Shown here: positions 36,798 to 45,666 of the stretch, one piece after another
Position numbering within the stretch: position 1 is the first letter of the stretch
Layout: each line of letters begins with the position of its first letter
Origin: Microbispora sp. H11081
GTDB lineage: Bacteria; Actinomycetota; Actinomycetes; Streptosporangiales; Streptosporangiaceae
Length of the DNA: 64,000 bases
Assembly (NCBI RefSeq): GCF_012999535.1
Contig: NZ_JABBWV010000008.1
Coordinates: 62,001 to 126,000 of the forward strand
Direction: 5' to 3'
Translations under genes and position numbers: made by a program
Notes under the pieces: model-generated
What the model saw: the letters and a program-made list of their open reading frames with translations, nothing else
The model's database searches: none
Told to the model about the DNA's origin: nothing

Positions 36798-37205
36798 ATG
36801 GGGCACGCCGGAGTGATGCTGGAGACCTACCCCGCCGATCTCGGCGGCGTGGACAGACAGGCGCTGGCGAAGTGCATCGAGGCCTGCTTCGACTGCGCGC
36901 AGACCTGTACGGCCTGCGCGGACGCCTGTCTGAGCGAGCAGGCGGTCGCGGAACTCGTCCGTTGCATCCGCACCAACCTCGACTGCGCCGACATCTGCGC
37001 GACGACGGGCCGGGTGCTGTCGCGGCACACCGGCTACGACGCGAACCTGACGCGCGCCCAGTTGGAGGCGTGCGCGCAGGCGTGCCGCAGTTGCGCCGAC
37101 GAATGCGGCCGGCACGCCCACGTGCACGAGCACTGCCGGGTCTGCGCCGAGGCGTGCCGCCGCTGCGCCCATGCCTGCGACGAACTGCTGGCCTCGCTCG
37201 GCTGA
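36798..37205 (+). CDS. Csp-like four-helix-bundle copper-binding protein
   Basis: 135-residue cysteine-rich protein with CxxxC spacing along amphipathic helices: KCIEACFDCAQTCTACADAC, RCIRTNLDCADIC, CAQACRSCADECGRHAH, CRVCAEACRRCAHAC. This is the pattern of the Csp copper-storage family (formerly DUF326), which loads many Cu(I) ions inside the bundle. There is no signal peptide, so it would be a cytosolic (Csp3-like) form. AAGGAG lies seven bases before the ATG. A MarR-type gene follows 217 bp downstream. Confidence 0.92.
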   Translation: MGHAGVMLETYPADLGGVDRQALAKCIEACFDCAQTCTACADACLSEQAVAELVRCIRTNLDCADICATTGRVLSRHTGYDANLTRAQLEACAQACRSCADECGRHAHVHEHCRVCAEACRRCAHACDELLASLG

Positions 37206-37338
37206 CACCCGCCCGGACGTCCGGGCGGCCGGCTTCCCCCGGCCGGGGCGAACGCGACCGGGCCCGCCACACGTTCGCGCCGCTCCTTCGCGCCGGGGCG
37301 CACCGGTTCGCGCCGATCCACGCAGGTCGTCGGCCCAG

Positions 37339-37380
37339 CCGATTTCGCCCGGCGGACTCACCCACCCGATTTGCCCGGCG
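37339..37380. promoter_or_regulatory. 15-16-bp direct repeat upstream of the MarR gene
   Basis: CCGATTTCGCCCGGCG (37339-37354) and CCGATTTGCCCGGCG (37366-37380) repeat with a 27-bp period, 40-80 bp upstream of the MarR start. They may be operator sites. The space 37206-37422 holds nothing else. Confidence 0.4.
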
Positions 37381-37422
37381 CGATGACGTGGCGGCAGGCG
37401 CGAGCGTGTAAAAACGGTGCCT

Positions 37423-37926
37423 ATGGCAATGGAAGCGGGCGAGGAGCCCCTGGGCGACGACCTGGAGGCCGTCACCGTCGCCGTGCTCACCGCCTCTCGC
37501 GTGCTGGTCGCGGTCTCCGCGCGGTCCCTCGCCGCCGCGGAGGACCGGGTCACCCTGCCGCAGTTCCGCATGCTGCTCGTGGTCGGGCAGGGCGAGACCA
37601 AGCTGGTGACGCTGGCTGAGAAACTCGGCGTGAACCCGTCGACCGCCATGCGCATGGCCGACCGCCTCGCCGTCACCGGTCTGCTGGAGCGTGAGGTCAA
37701 TCCGCACAACCGGCGCGAGACGCTGCTTCGGCTGACCGACAACGGACGGCGCATCGTGGACGAGGTCACCGCCCGGCGCAAGGAGGAGATCGCCGCGATC
37801 CTCGCGCGGATGCCGGCGTCACGGCGGCAGGCCCTCATCGTCGCCATGCGGGAGTTCAACGAGGCGGCGGGCGAACCGCCCGCCGGCGTCGCCTTCCCGC
37901 TCGGCTGGCCCGGCCCGTCCTCCTGA
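37423..37926 (+). CDS. MarR-family transcriptional regulator
   Basis: Winged-helix regulator of 167 residues. The DNA-binding part lies at about 55-110: VTLAEKLGVNPSTAMRMADRL as helix-turn-helix, then EREVNPHNRRETLLRLTDNG as wing. The ligand is unknown. It may control the upstream copper-storage gene or only itself. Starts at 37417 (GTG), 37423 and 37429 (ATG) are all possible; none has a ribosome site, so a leaderless transcript from the preceding TAAAAA region is plausible. Confidence 0.87.
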   Translation: MAMEAGEEPLGDDLEAVTVAVLTASRVLVAVSARSLAAAEDRVTLPQFRMLLVVGQGETKLVTLAEKLGVNPSTAMRMADRLAVTGLLEREVNPHNRRETLLRLTDNGRRIVDEVTARRKEEIAAILARMPASRRQALIVAMREFNEAAGEPPAGVAFPLGWPGPSS

Positions 37927-38121
37927 TCGCACCGCGCTCAGCCGCCCGGACAACGCCGGGGGGGCCGTCCGCGTCGCCACGTTACTCACGGCCGCCTGAT
38001 CATCGTCACTCGCGGCCGCCTCCGGAGGCAGCCCCCGCCGAGCGGCCCGGCCGGCCGAGGTCGGCAGGGCCCAGCGGGGGCCGGCAGGGTCAGCAGGGTG
38101 TGTCAGCAGGGTGTGGCGGGG

Positions 38122-38730
38122 TCAGCAGCCGGAATCGGCGCAGGCCCCGGGGATGAGCCCGGCGGCTCCGTCCGCGCCCGAGGGGGTCTCGCCCTCGTCC
38201 TGGCCCGAACCGCCCTTCGAGGCGCCGCCCGCGGACGAGCCGGTCCCCGCCCGGTCGGCGCCGGAGCCCTGCTGCCCGGAGGAACCGCCTCCCGAGGAAC
38301 CGGCCGCGGTGTCCGCGCCGCCTCCGGCGGGCGCCTTGCCGCCACCGGAGCCGTCTCCGCCGGACCCGCTCGCGTCCTGCCCGCCTGAACCCTGCTCTCC
38401 GGAACCCTGCTCTCCGGAACCCTGGTCGGCCGAGCCCTGCGTGTCCTGTCCGCCGCCGGCCTCGGCCTGGTCGCCGTCACCGGCGGAGCCGCCGTCCTGC
38501 GCGGGGGCCGACTGCTGCACGCCGCCTCCGGCGGGCGGGGTCGCCGGGCCCGAGCCGCCGCGAAGGGCGTAGCCCGCTCCCCCGGCGGCCAGCACGGCGA
38601 CAAGGGCCACGGCGGCGAAGACGAGGGGCTTCCTGTTCTTGGTCGTGGCCGGCGGCTGATCCCGGCTGGAGAGGATCTCCTGCCGGAAACGATCGTCCTG
38701 GCTCAGCTGCGGCGGGACATGCCCTTGCAT
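38122..38730 (-). CDS. membrane-anchored Gly/Ser/Gln-rich low-complexity protein
   Basis: 202-residue protein with a cytoplasmic N terminus (about 1-35, MQGHVPPQLSQDDRFRQEIL) and one transmembrane helix (PLVFAAVALVAVLAAGGAGY). The external tail of about 140 residues consists almost wholly of G, S, Q, D and A, with EQGSGEQGSGGQD-type repeats, and ends GACADSGC with two cysteines. It resembles disordered wall-spanning tails and has no enzyme motif. GGGAG lies nine bases before the ATG at 38730. The function is unknown. Confidence 0.7.
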   Translation of the reverse strand: MQGHVPPQLSQDDRFRQEILSSRDQPPATTKNRKPLVFAAVALVAVLAAGGAGYALRGGSGPATPPAGGGVQQSAPAQDGGSAGDGDQAEAGGGQDTQGSADQGSGEQGSGEQGSGGQDASGSGGDGSGGGKAPAGGGADTAAGSSGGGSSGQQGSGADRAGTGSSAGGASKGGSGQDEGETPSGADGAAGLIPGACADSGC

Positions 38731-38889
38731 GTGAGACAACTCCCAGCGGTCGTTACGGGGGAAAGCTCCACGGCTTCCGCGGGTGGCTGCCCACATTAAC
38801 CCCACCGGTGAGTCAATCTCACAAATAACCGCAAACAATCATGAATCTCCCAGGCTTCTCCCCCCGGCCCGAGCGCGTGTCACACCAGC

Positions 38890-40338
38890 TCAGGCGCTGT
38901 GCGTCGCCGCGCTGCTGTAGTCGGTGTACGTGTAGGGGTTGTCGAGGATCTTCGTCTCGGGGATGTCGGGGTTCATCCCCTTCTGCCAGGCCTCCTCGCC
39001 CAGGGTCGAGCGCAGGTACTCGACGGTCCGCTCCACCTCGCGACGGGCCGCGGCGAGGTCCACGCCGACCAGGCGGTGCTCGTGCTTGACCACCCGGCCG
39101 TTCACGAGGACCGTGTGCACGTCGCCGCGCTGCGCCTGGAACGCGACGTGCCCGTACGGGTTGAGCAGCGGGAACGACACGGGCGACGCGTCGTTCTTGA
39201 TGAGCACGAGGTCGGCCTTCTTGCCCGGTTCGATGCTGCCGAGGTCGTCCGCGCGGCCGATGGCGCGGGCTCCTCCCCGCGTCGCCCAGTCCACGACCTG
39301 GTCGGCGCGCAGGGCGCAGTGGGTGACCGTCTCCCCCTTGGCATGCGCCTCCATGTGCTCCCGGGAGCGGTCGGCGCCGAGCGTGGTGCGCATCGCGGAG
39401 AACAGGTCACCGCTCCACCAGACGCTGGTGTCCATCGACAGCGACACGGGGATGTGGTGCGCGCGGATGGCCCAGGTGGGCGGGTAGCCCTGGCCCGCGC
39501 TCTGCTCGCTCTCGGTGGAGACCGAGATCGAACCGCCGGTGGCGGCGATGCGGTGATAGGAGTCCGCCGACAGCGAGGCCGCGTGGACGTAGACCGTCTC
39601 GGGCGTCATGAAGCCGTGCTCGTACATGAGCCGGATGCCGTCGTCGCTGGTCGCGCCCCACACACCCGCGTGGGTCGTGACGGGGACGCCGAGGTCGCGG
39701 GCCACCTCGAAGGCCGGCTTCTCGGGGAAGGCCGGGTCGCCGGTGACGTCGAAGGCGAGTTGGAAGCCCAGCATGTCGTCGCCCGTGATGCGGCGCCTGA
39801 CGAAGTCGCGGAACTCCGGCGCACCGGTCCACTCGGCCGGCGGCGCCTGGATGTTGCCGTAGGCCAGCACGAACCGGCCTGGCACCGCCCGCAGGGCGTC
39901 GACTGCCGCGTCGGCATGGTCGACGGTCCGCAGCCCGTGCGACCAGTCCACGACCGTCGTGACGCCGGCGTCGATCGCCTCGATCCCGGCCAGCAGGTTC
40001 CCCGCGTGCACGTCCTCGGGCCGCCACAGCTTGCCGTACTCCAGGTAGTACCAGACGAAGTACTGCGTCAGCGTCCAGTCGGCGCCGTAGCCGCGCATCG
40101 CCGTCTGCCACATGTGCCGGTGAGTGTCGATCATGCCGGGCATGACGATGCCGCCGGCGGCGTCGACCACCACGGCGCCGTCCGGTGCGGGCAGGTCCTG
40201 ACCCACCTGCGCGATCCGGTCGCCGACGACGAGGACGTCGGTGCCGGGCAGCACGCTGTGCGCGTCGTCCATCGGCAGCACCGTCCCCCCGCGCAGCAGC
40301 ACGGGCCGGTCCTGCCCGAAATCGGTCGGCTCGTTCAT
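38890..40338 (-). CDS. amidohydrolase-superfamily deaminase or chlorohydrolase-like enzyme
   Basis: Metal-dependent hydrolase of 482 residues in the subgroup of MTA/SAH deaminase and TrzN/AtzA-like proteins. Metal ligands are seen in MIDTHRHMWQ, VTTHAGVWG and VHAASLS, with the catalytic aspartate in SLSMDTSVWW. The C-terminal beta-sandwich ends GKKADLVLIKND and VNGRVVKHE. Substrates in this group are usually aminated or halogenated heterocycles. It is divergent from the CoA-transferase/dioxygenase genes across 245 bp, so it may carry out the first step of that pathway. GAGGAG precedes the ATG by seven bases. Confidence 0.88.
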   Translation of the reverse strand: MNEPTDFGQDRPVLLRGGTVLPMDDAHSVLPGTDVLVVGDRIAQVGQDLPAPDGAVVVDAAGGIVMPGMIDTHRHMWQTAMRGYGADWTLTQYFVWYYLEYGKLWRPEDVHAGNLLAGIEAIDAGVTTVVDWSHGLRTVDHADAAVDALRAVPGRFVLAYGNIQAPPAEWTGAPEFRDFVRRRITGDDMLGFQLAFDVTGDPAFPEKPAFEVARDLGVPVTTHAGVWGATSDDGIRLMYEHGFMTPETVYVHAASLSADSYHRIAATGGSISVSTESEQSAGQGYPPTWAIRAHHIPVSLSMDTSVWWSGDLFSAMRTTLGADRSREHMEAHAKGETVTHCALRADQVVDWATRGGARAIGRADDLGSIEPGKKADLVLIKNDASPVSFPLLNPYGHVAFQAQRGDVHTVLVNGRVVKHEHRLVGVDLAAARREVERTVEYLRSTLGEEAWQKGMNPDIPETKILDNPYTYTDYSSAATHSA

Positions 40339-40540
40339 CGTCGAACTCCTCACCCTCAGGACGGTCGACGCGCGCCGCCGAACAACTGTCCGCCACACGG
40401 TCAGCGCTGCATCCGCTGTTACTCTCCCCAGCGCCGCTCCCGCTGTCAACCATGGCTTTCGCGCCGTATCCTCGCGTGACCGCGCGGCTCGCCCGGCCGC
40501 GCAGAACGAGGTCTATGCCAGAATCGGAGTCACGGACTAA

Positions 40541-40557
40541 TGTCCGTTCAGCGGACA
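40541..40557. promoter_or_regulatory. palindrome, candidate IclR operator
   Basis: TGTCCG-TTCAG-CGGACA is a perfect 6+6 inverted repeat 27 bp upstream of the CoA-transferase start. A related palindrome (GCGGAC-CTAT-GTCCGC) lies upstream of the IclR-type gene at 46745-46760. The shared half-site makes an IclR operator likely. Confidence 0.55.
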
Positions 40558-40583
40558 GACTCACAGCGACGAGGGGGAGCCCG

Positions 40584-41765
40584 ATGACAGACGACACCGC
40601 GCCCGAGCGGGGAGGCGGGCCGCTGTCCGGCGTGCTGGTGGCCGACTTCTCGCGCGTCCTGGCCGGGCCGTACGCCACCATGCTGCTGGCCGACATGGGC
40701 GCCGAGGTCGTCAAGGTCGAAGGGCCCACGGGAGACGACACCCGCACCTGGACCCCGCCCGTACGCGGCGACGTGTCCACCTACTACCTGGGCGTCAACA
40801 GGGGCAAGCGGTCGATCGCGCTCGACCTGCGCGACGAGGCGGACGCCCGGGTGGCCAGGGAACTGGCCCGCCGCGCCGACGTGCTGGTGGAGAACTTCAA
40901 ACCGGGCGGGCTCGCCAAGTACGGGCTCGACTACGCCTCGGTGAACGCGGCCAACCCCGGCGTGGTGTACGCCTCGATCAGCGGGTTCGGCTCGGGCGCG
41001 GGCCGTGACGTGCCCGGCTACGACCTCATGGTGCAGGCCATGTCGGGCCTGATGAGCCTCACCGGCGACCCGGAGGGACCGCCGTACCGCGCGGGGATCT
41101 CCGTCTTCGACGTGATGGCGGGCAACCACGCCGCCATCGGCGTGCTCGCCGCCCTGCGCCACCGCGACGCCACCGGGCAGGGCCAGCACGTCGAGGTCAA
41201 CCTGCTGTCCTCGGCGCTGACCGGCCTGGTCAACCACAGCTCCGCGTACGTCGCCGGGGGCGTGGTCCCCTACCGGATGGGCAACGCCCACCCCAGCGTG
41301 TTCCCCTACGAACCGCTGCCGACCGCAGACAACGACCTCATCGTGGCGGCAGGCAACGACGGCCAGTTCCGCAGGCTGTGCGAGGTGCTCGGCATCCCGG
41401 AGGTCGCCGACGACCCGCGCTTCGCGCGCAACGCCGGCCGCACCGAGCGCCGGGAGGAACTGCGCCCCATCCTGGTCGGACGGCTCGCCACGCGCGGCGC
41501 GCTTGAGTGGTTCGACCTGCTGGTCGCCGCCGGGGTGCCGTGCGGGCCGATCAACACCATCGACGGCGGGTTCGCCATGGCCGAGCGCTTCGGGCTCGAC
41601 CCGGTCGTGGAGGTGGGCGAGGGCGACCGCGCCGTACCGACCACCCGGCACCCGATCCGGTTCTCCGCGACCCCCGCCGCCTACCGGCTGCCGCCGCCGG
41701 AGCTGGACGAGCACGGGGACGAGCTGCGTAAGTGGCTGACTCAGGAGGAGGACGACGATGTCTGA
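40584..41765 (+). CDS. family III CoA-transferase (CaiB/BaiF)
   Basis: 393-residue enzyme that moves CoA between carboxylic acids. Family landmarks: VLVADFSRVLAGPYATMLLA, VVKVEGPTGDDTR, the nucleophile-region NRGKRSIALDL, VLVENFKPG, and GYDLMVQAMSGLMSLTG. It probably activates an acid produced from the ring-cleavage product or the substrate itself. GAGGGGGAGC sits just before the ATG. The last eight bases overlap the next gene, so the two are translationally coupled. Confidence 0.92.
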   Translation: MTDDTAPERGGGPLSGVLVADFSRVLAGPYATMLLADMGAEVVKVEGPTGDDTRTWTPPVRGDVSTYYLGVNRGKRSIALDLRDEADARVARELARRADVLVENFKPGGLAKYGLDYASVNAANPGVVYASISGFGSGAGRDVPGYDLMVQAMSGLMSLTGDPEGPPYRAGISVFDVMAGNHAAIGVLAALRHRDATGQGQHVEVNLLSSALTGLVNHSSAYVAGGVVPYRMGNAHPSVFPYEPLPTADNDLIVAAGNDGQFRRLCEVLGIPEVADDPRFARNAGRTERREELRPILVGRLATRGALEWFDLLVAAGVPCGPINTIDGGFAMAERFGLDPVVEVGEGDRAVPTTRHPIRFSATPAAYRLPPPELDEHGDELRKWLTQEEDDDV

Positions 41766-42579
41766 CCGGCCCGAGATGATCGAGCGGCCGTCGTACCCCA
41801 CGGCGTTGGGGGCGTCCTCGCCGAAGTCGATCACGCTGCTCGGCTGCGACCTGGCCGAGGACGTGATGGGCAAGGTCGGGTTCGGCGAGCTCGCGTTCTG
41901 GCTGGCCGCGCAGCGCAGGCCCACTCCGGGTGAGACCCGGGTGTTCGAGGCCGTGCTCGCCGCGCTGGCCGACCACGGGTTCACGCCGACCGCGATCGTC
42001 ACCCGGCTGACGTACCTGTCCGCGCCCGACTCGATCCAGGGCGCGCTCGCGGCCGGGCTGCTCGGCGGCGGGTCGCGCTTTCTCGGCGTGACCGAGGACT
42101 GCGGCCGTTTCCTGCACGAGGTGCTGGCGGCGCAGGACGGCCCGCTCCCCTCCGCCGACGACGGCTGGGACGCCCTCGCGCTGGAGACCGTACGGGCCAG
42201 CCGGCAGGCCGGGCGGTTCGTCCCCGGCCTCGGCCACCACGTGCACAAGGAGGGGGACCCCCGCACTCCCCGGCTGCTGGCGATCGCCGCGGAGGAGAAT
42301 CTGGTCGGGCCGCATCTGTCGCTGTTCACCGCGATCGGCCGGGTGCATCCGCGGGTGCTGGGCAAGACGCTCCCGCTCAACGGCGCGGGCGTCTGCGGCG
42401 CGGCGCTGGCTGACCTCGGCCTGCCGCTCGAACTGCTGCGCGGCTTCGCCCTGCTCGCCCGTACGGCAGGCCTGATCGGGCAGCTCGCCGAGGAGCTGCG
42501 CCGCCCGGTGGCGAACGAGATCTTCCTGTCGGTGGACCTCAACAACCGGTCCGTCGACCCCGAGCCCTACACCCCCTGA
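41758..42579 (+). CDS. citryl-CoA lyase-like protein (short citrate-synthase fold)
   Basis: 273-residue member of the citrate-synthase superfamily, far shorter than citrate synthase. PGLGHHVHKEGDPRTPRLL matches the conserved active-site histidine region. The region where citrate synthase has its catalytic aspartate (NVDFYSG-like) reads LNGAGVCGAALADLGLP and lacks that aspartate. The first histidine region is not recognisable. It would be expected to cleave a 3-hydroxy-acyl-CoA in a retro-aldol sense rather than to condense. Pairing with a CoA-transferase supports CoA activation followed by C-C cleavage. The substrate is unknown. Confidence 0.8.
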   Translation: MSDRPEMIERPSYPTALGASSPKSITLLGCDLAEDVMGKVGFGELAFWLAAQRRPTPGETRVFEAVLAALADHGFTPTAIVTRLTYLSAPDSIQGALAAGLLGGGSRFLGVTEDCGRFLHEVLAAQDGPLPSADDGWDALALETVRASRQAGRFVPGLGHHVHKEGDPRTPRLLAIAAEENLVGPHLSLFTAIGRVHPRVLGKTLPLNGAGVCGAALADLGLPLELLRGFALLARTAGLIGQLAEELRRPVANEIFLSVDLNNRSVDPEPYTP

Positions 42580-42596
42580 CGCAGCTGGAGGCTCGC

Positions 42597-43460
42597 ATGG
42601 CTGAACTGGTCGCGGTGATCGCGTCCACCCATCACCCGTTCTACTACCGCGCCAGCACGGCCACCGGCGAGGACCGCCCGCCCTTCGCCGACGAGTGGGT
42701 GCGCAAGGTCGAGGCGTTCCGTGAGACCTTGACGAAGGCGCGGCCCGACGTGCTGGTCATGGTCGGCTCCGACCACTTCCATCAGCTCTGGCTCGACAAC
42801 ATGCCGCAGTTCCTCGTCGGCAAGGCGCCGTTCTACGACGCGAACTGGTACAACGAGGAACGCGAGTTCGGCCTGCCCCGGATGCTCTTCACCGGCCAGG
42901 AGGACCTGTCGGCGTACATCCTGCGGGAGGGCCTGGACGCGGGCTTCGACCTCGCCTTCTCCAACGAGCTGCGGATCGACCACTCCATCACGTGCCCGAT
43001 CATCACGCTGCGCCCGCAGAACGACCTGCCGATCGTGCCGATCTACACCAACATCTTCGCGCCGCCGCTGCCGCGGCCGAAGCGGTTCGTGCAGCTCGGC
43101 CGCACGATCAGGGAGCTGGTGGAGTCGTGGCCGGCGGACAAGCGGGTCGCCGTGATCGGCACCGGGCACCTGTCGCTCGAGCTCGGCGGGCCGCGCCAGT
43201 TCGGCCCGCACGGGCCCGACCCCGAGTTCGACAGGAAGGCGGTCGAGTGGATCTCCTCGGGCGACATCGAGGGCTGCCTGTCCGAGGTCACCCTCGACAG
43301 CCTCCACCTGCCCGGCAACGCCACGCACGGCTTCATGGACTTCATGCTGATGATGGGTGTCGCGGGCGAGGGCGCCAAGGCCGACCACGTCGACACCTAC
43401 GACCTGTTCCACACCATGGAGGCCTACTTCACCTGGTACCCCAACGGAGGCGTGGCGTGA
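42597..43460 (+). CDS. LigB-type extradiol dioxygenase catalytic subunit
   Basis: Class III extradiol ring-cleavage dioxygenase, 287 residues. Fe(II) ligands and catalytic histidines are visible in IASTHHPFYY, VMVGSDHFHQLW and IGTGHLSLEL, and the family segment SITCPIITLRPQNDLPIVPI is present. The beta subunit of protocatechuate 4,5-dioxygenase (LigB) is the closest characterised type, but gallate or heterocyclic diols are also possible. TGGAGG precedes the ATG. The LigA-type subunit follows with a four-base overlap. Confidence 0.9.
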   Translation: MAELVAVIASTHHPFYYRASTATGEDRPPFADEWVRKVEAFRETLTKARPDVLVMVGSDHFHQLWLDNMPQFLVGKAPFYDANWYNEEREFGLPRMLFTGQEDLSAYILREGLDAGFDLAFSNELRIDHSITCPIITLRPQNDLPIVPIYTNIFAPPLPRPKRFVQLGRTIRELVESWPADKRVAVIGTGHLSLELGGPRQFGPHGPDPEFDRKAVEWISSGDIEGCLSEVTLDSLHLPGNATHGFMDFMLMMGVAGEGAKADHVDTYDLFHTMEAYFTWYPNGGVA

Positions 43461-43816
43461 GCAAGTATCTGCTGAACAAGTTCCTGTTCACCGTCGACCG
43501 CGATCCCGACCTCGTCGAGCGCTACCGCGAGGACCCCAGGGGCATGGTCGAGTGGTGGGAGGCCGAGCACGCCAACCGGCTGCTGAGCTGCCACGGCGGC
43601 GAGGCGTCCACCTGGCTGCGATTCGAGGACGCGGAGCGCGAGGCGCTGGCCGGCCACGACTACCCGAAGCTGTTCGAGCTGGGCGCGCACCCGTTCCTCA
43701 CGCTCACGCTGTTCATCGCGATGTTCGAGCGCGACCACGAGCCGCTGGGCTTCCAGACCGAGTACGCCAGGCGGCTGGCCCACATGTCCATGCCGTATCC
43801 CGACATCGCGACCTGA
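43457..43816 (+). CDS. LigA-type extradiol dioxygenase small subunit
   Basis: 119-residue helical protein matching the alpha subunit of protocatechuate 4,5-dioxygenase: YLLNKFLFTVDRDPDLVERY, MVEWWEAEHANRLLS, YPKLFELGAHPFLTLTLF. It covers the LigB active site in known complexes. The GTG start overlaps the LigB stop as GTGA, so equal expression is expected. Confidence 0.9.
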   Translation: MSKYLLNKFLFTVDRDPDLVERYREDPRGMVEWWEAEHANRLLSCHGGEASTWLRFEDAEREALAGHDYPKLFELGAHPFLTLTLFIAMFERDHEPLGFQTEYARRLAHMSMPYPDIAT

Positions 43817-43870
43817 GTCACCCCCGGACGGCGAGCGGCCATGGCGGCGAGCTTCAGCGAAAGGCGGAAC

Positions 43871-44836
43871 ATGCGGGCGGCACAGATCGTGGAACCCGGC
43901 AGGCCCCCGGTGGCCGCCGACCTCCCCGTGCCCGTCGGCGGGCCCGGCGAGACGCTGGTCGAGGTCGTGGCGGCGCCCGTCACGCCGCTCGACCTGCTCT
44001 GCGCGAGCGGCACTTCCTACTTCGGCCGGCCGCGCACGCCGTACGTGCCGGGGGTGCAGGGGGCCGGGATCGCGGACGGGCGGCCGGTGTGGTTCGCGAC
44101 CACGGCCGGGATGGCGCCAGGCGACGGCAGCATGGCGCAGACGGCCGCCGTGCCCGCCCGCGACCTCGTCGAACTGCCCGCGGGCGCCGATCCCGTCGAG
44201 GTCGCCGCGCTCGGGCTCTCGGCCGTCGCCGCGCACATGGCGCTGACCTGGCGCGGCGAGCTCGCCCCCGGCGAGCAGGTGGTGGTGCTCGGCGCGGGCG
44301 GCGTGGTGGGGCAGGCCGCCGTACAGATCGCGCGGACCGCCGGAGCCCGCAGAGTCGTCGCGGGCGCCCGCTCCCCCACCGCCGCGGAGCGCGCCCGGCG
44401 GGCGGGCGCGGACGCCGTGGTGGCGCTCGACACCGGTGACGTCGCCACGCTGGCGGCCCGCTTCGCCGAGGCCTGCGACGGACCCGCCGACCTCGTGCTC
44501 GACCCGCTCTTCGGCGTGCCCGCGGCCGCCGCGGCCCACGCGCTGCGGGCGGGCGGCCGGTGGGTCAACCTCGGCTCCTCGGCGGACGAGACCTGCCCGA
44601 TCGGCTCCTCCACGCTGCGCGGCAGGTCGCTGCGGTTGCTGGGATACACCAACAACGAGCTGACCCCGGAGCAGCGGGCCGCCTCGATCGCGTTCGTGGC
44701 CGGGCAGTCCGTGGCCGGGCGGCTGTCCGTCGCCCACGAGCGCGTCCCGCTGGAGGAGTGCGCCGCCGCCTGGACACGCCAGGCCGCCGGCGCCGCCTCC
44801 GGGCGGATCGTCCTCGTCCCCGGGGCATCGTCCTGA
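43871..44836 (+). CDS. zinc-binding dehydrogenase family quinone oxidoreductase
   Basis: NADPH-dependent medium-chain reductase of 321 residues, quinone-oxidoreductase type. GroES-like domain at about 1-110 (YVPGVQGAGI) and Rossmann motif VVVLGAGGVVGQAAVQIART. No structural zinc cysteines are seen, which fits the zinc-free quinone reductase branch. It probably reduces an intermediate of the adjacent ring-cleavage pathway. I chose the ATG at 43871, just after AAAGGCGG; an ATG ten codons earlier is weaker. Confidence 0.85.
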   Translation: MRAAQIVEPGRPPVAADLPVPVGGPGETLVEVVAAPVTPLDLLCASGTSYFGRPRTPYVPGVQGAGIADGRPVWFATTAGMAPGDGSMAQTAAVPARDLVELPAGADPVEVAALGLSAVAAHMALTWRGELAPGEQVVVLGAGGVVGQAAVQIARTAGARRVVAGARSPTAAERARRAGADAVVALDTGDVATLAARFAEACDGPADLVLDPLFGVPAAAAAHALRAGGRWVNLGSSADETCPIGSSTLRGRSLRLLGYTNNELTPEQRAASIAFVAGQSVAGRLSVAHERVPLEECAAAWTRQAAGAASGRIVLVPGASS

Positions 44837-44918
44837 GACCGAAGACGGTGGAGCGGACGCGCGGGGACTCCTAGGCTTGGCCTCTCACGCGATGGCCGGG
44901 ACCGGGCAGGAGGCCGAA

Positions 44919-45620
44919 GTGGCGGAGACGAAGCCGACCGAGACAACGCCGACCGAGGCGATGGTGGCCGAGGTGATGGCCGAACTGGCCGGCCTCGATG
45001 ATCCGAAGGCACGCGAGGTCAACGAGAGGCACGGTGACGATCACGGTGTGAACCTCGGCAAACTGCGCGCGATCGCCAAGCGCCTGAAGACGCAGCAGGA
45101 ACTCGCCCGCCGGCTCTGGGAGACGGGTGACACCGCCGCGCGACTGCTGGCGATCCTGATCTGCCGTCCGAAGGCGTTCGAGCGGGACGAACTGGACGCC
45201 ATGCTGCGCGAGGCGCGTGCGCCCAAGGTGCATGACTGGCTCGTGAACTACGTGGTGAAGAAGAGCCCGCACGCCGAAGAACTGCGCCTGGCCTGGTCCG
45301 CCGATTCCGACCCGGTGGTCGCGAGTGCCGGCTGGGCGCTGACCACGGAACGCGTCACGAGAAAGCCCGGCGACCTCGACCTAGCCGGACTGCTCGACGT
45401 CATCGAGGCGGAGATGAAGAACGCGCCGGACCGGCTGCAGTGGGCGATGAACCACTGCCTGGCGCAGATCGGGATCGAACACGCCGAGCACCGCGCCCGT
45501 GCGATCGGCATCGGTGAGCGCCTGGAGGTGCTCAAGGACTACCCGACCTCCCCGGGCTGCACGTCCCCGTACGCCCCCGTCTGGATCACCGAGATGGTGC
45601 GCCGGCAGCACGCCGGTTAG
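44919..45620 (+). CDS. DNA alkylation repair (AlkD-like) HEAT-repeat protein
   Basis: 233-residue helical protein resembling the AlkD family: a regular series of HEAT-like helices, LGKLRAIAKRLKTQQELARRLWETGD, WLVNYVVKKSP, and WAMNHCLAQIGIEH near the C terminus. AlkD glycosylases remove bulky or positively charged alkylated bases; activity of this particular subgroup is uncertain. I prefer the GTG at 44919, five bases after AGGAGG; an ATG at 44892 adds nine residues. A TAGGCT box at 44871 may be the -10 element. Confidence 0.75.
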   Translation: MAETKPTETTPTEAMVAEVMAELAGLDDPKAREVNERHGDDHGVNLGKLRAIAKRLKTQQELARRLWETGDTAARLLAILICRPKAFERDELDAMLREARAPKVHDWLVNYVVKKSPHAEELRLAWSADSDPVVASAGWALTTERVTRKPGDLDLAGLLDVIEAEMKNAPDRLQWAMNHCLAQIGIEHAEHRARAIGIGERLEVLKDYPTSPGCTSPYAPVWITEMVRRQHAG

Positions 45621-45666
45621 GAGGCCGGTCCGCGCTCACGCGCGCCACGACACTCCCTGGTGGAGG

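Noticed and set aside
38122..38838. Longer version of the low-complexity membrane protein beginning at 38838
   Set aside because: The extra 36 residues lack a ribosome site, whereas the ATG at 38730 has GGGAG at proper distance and gives a clean topology.
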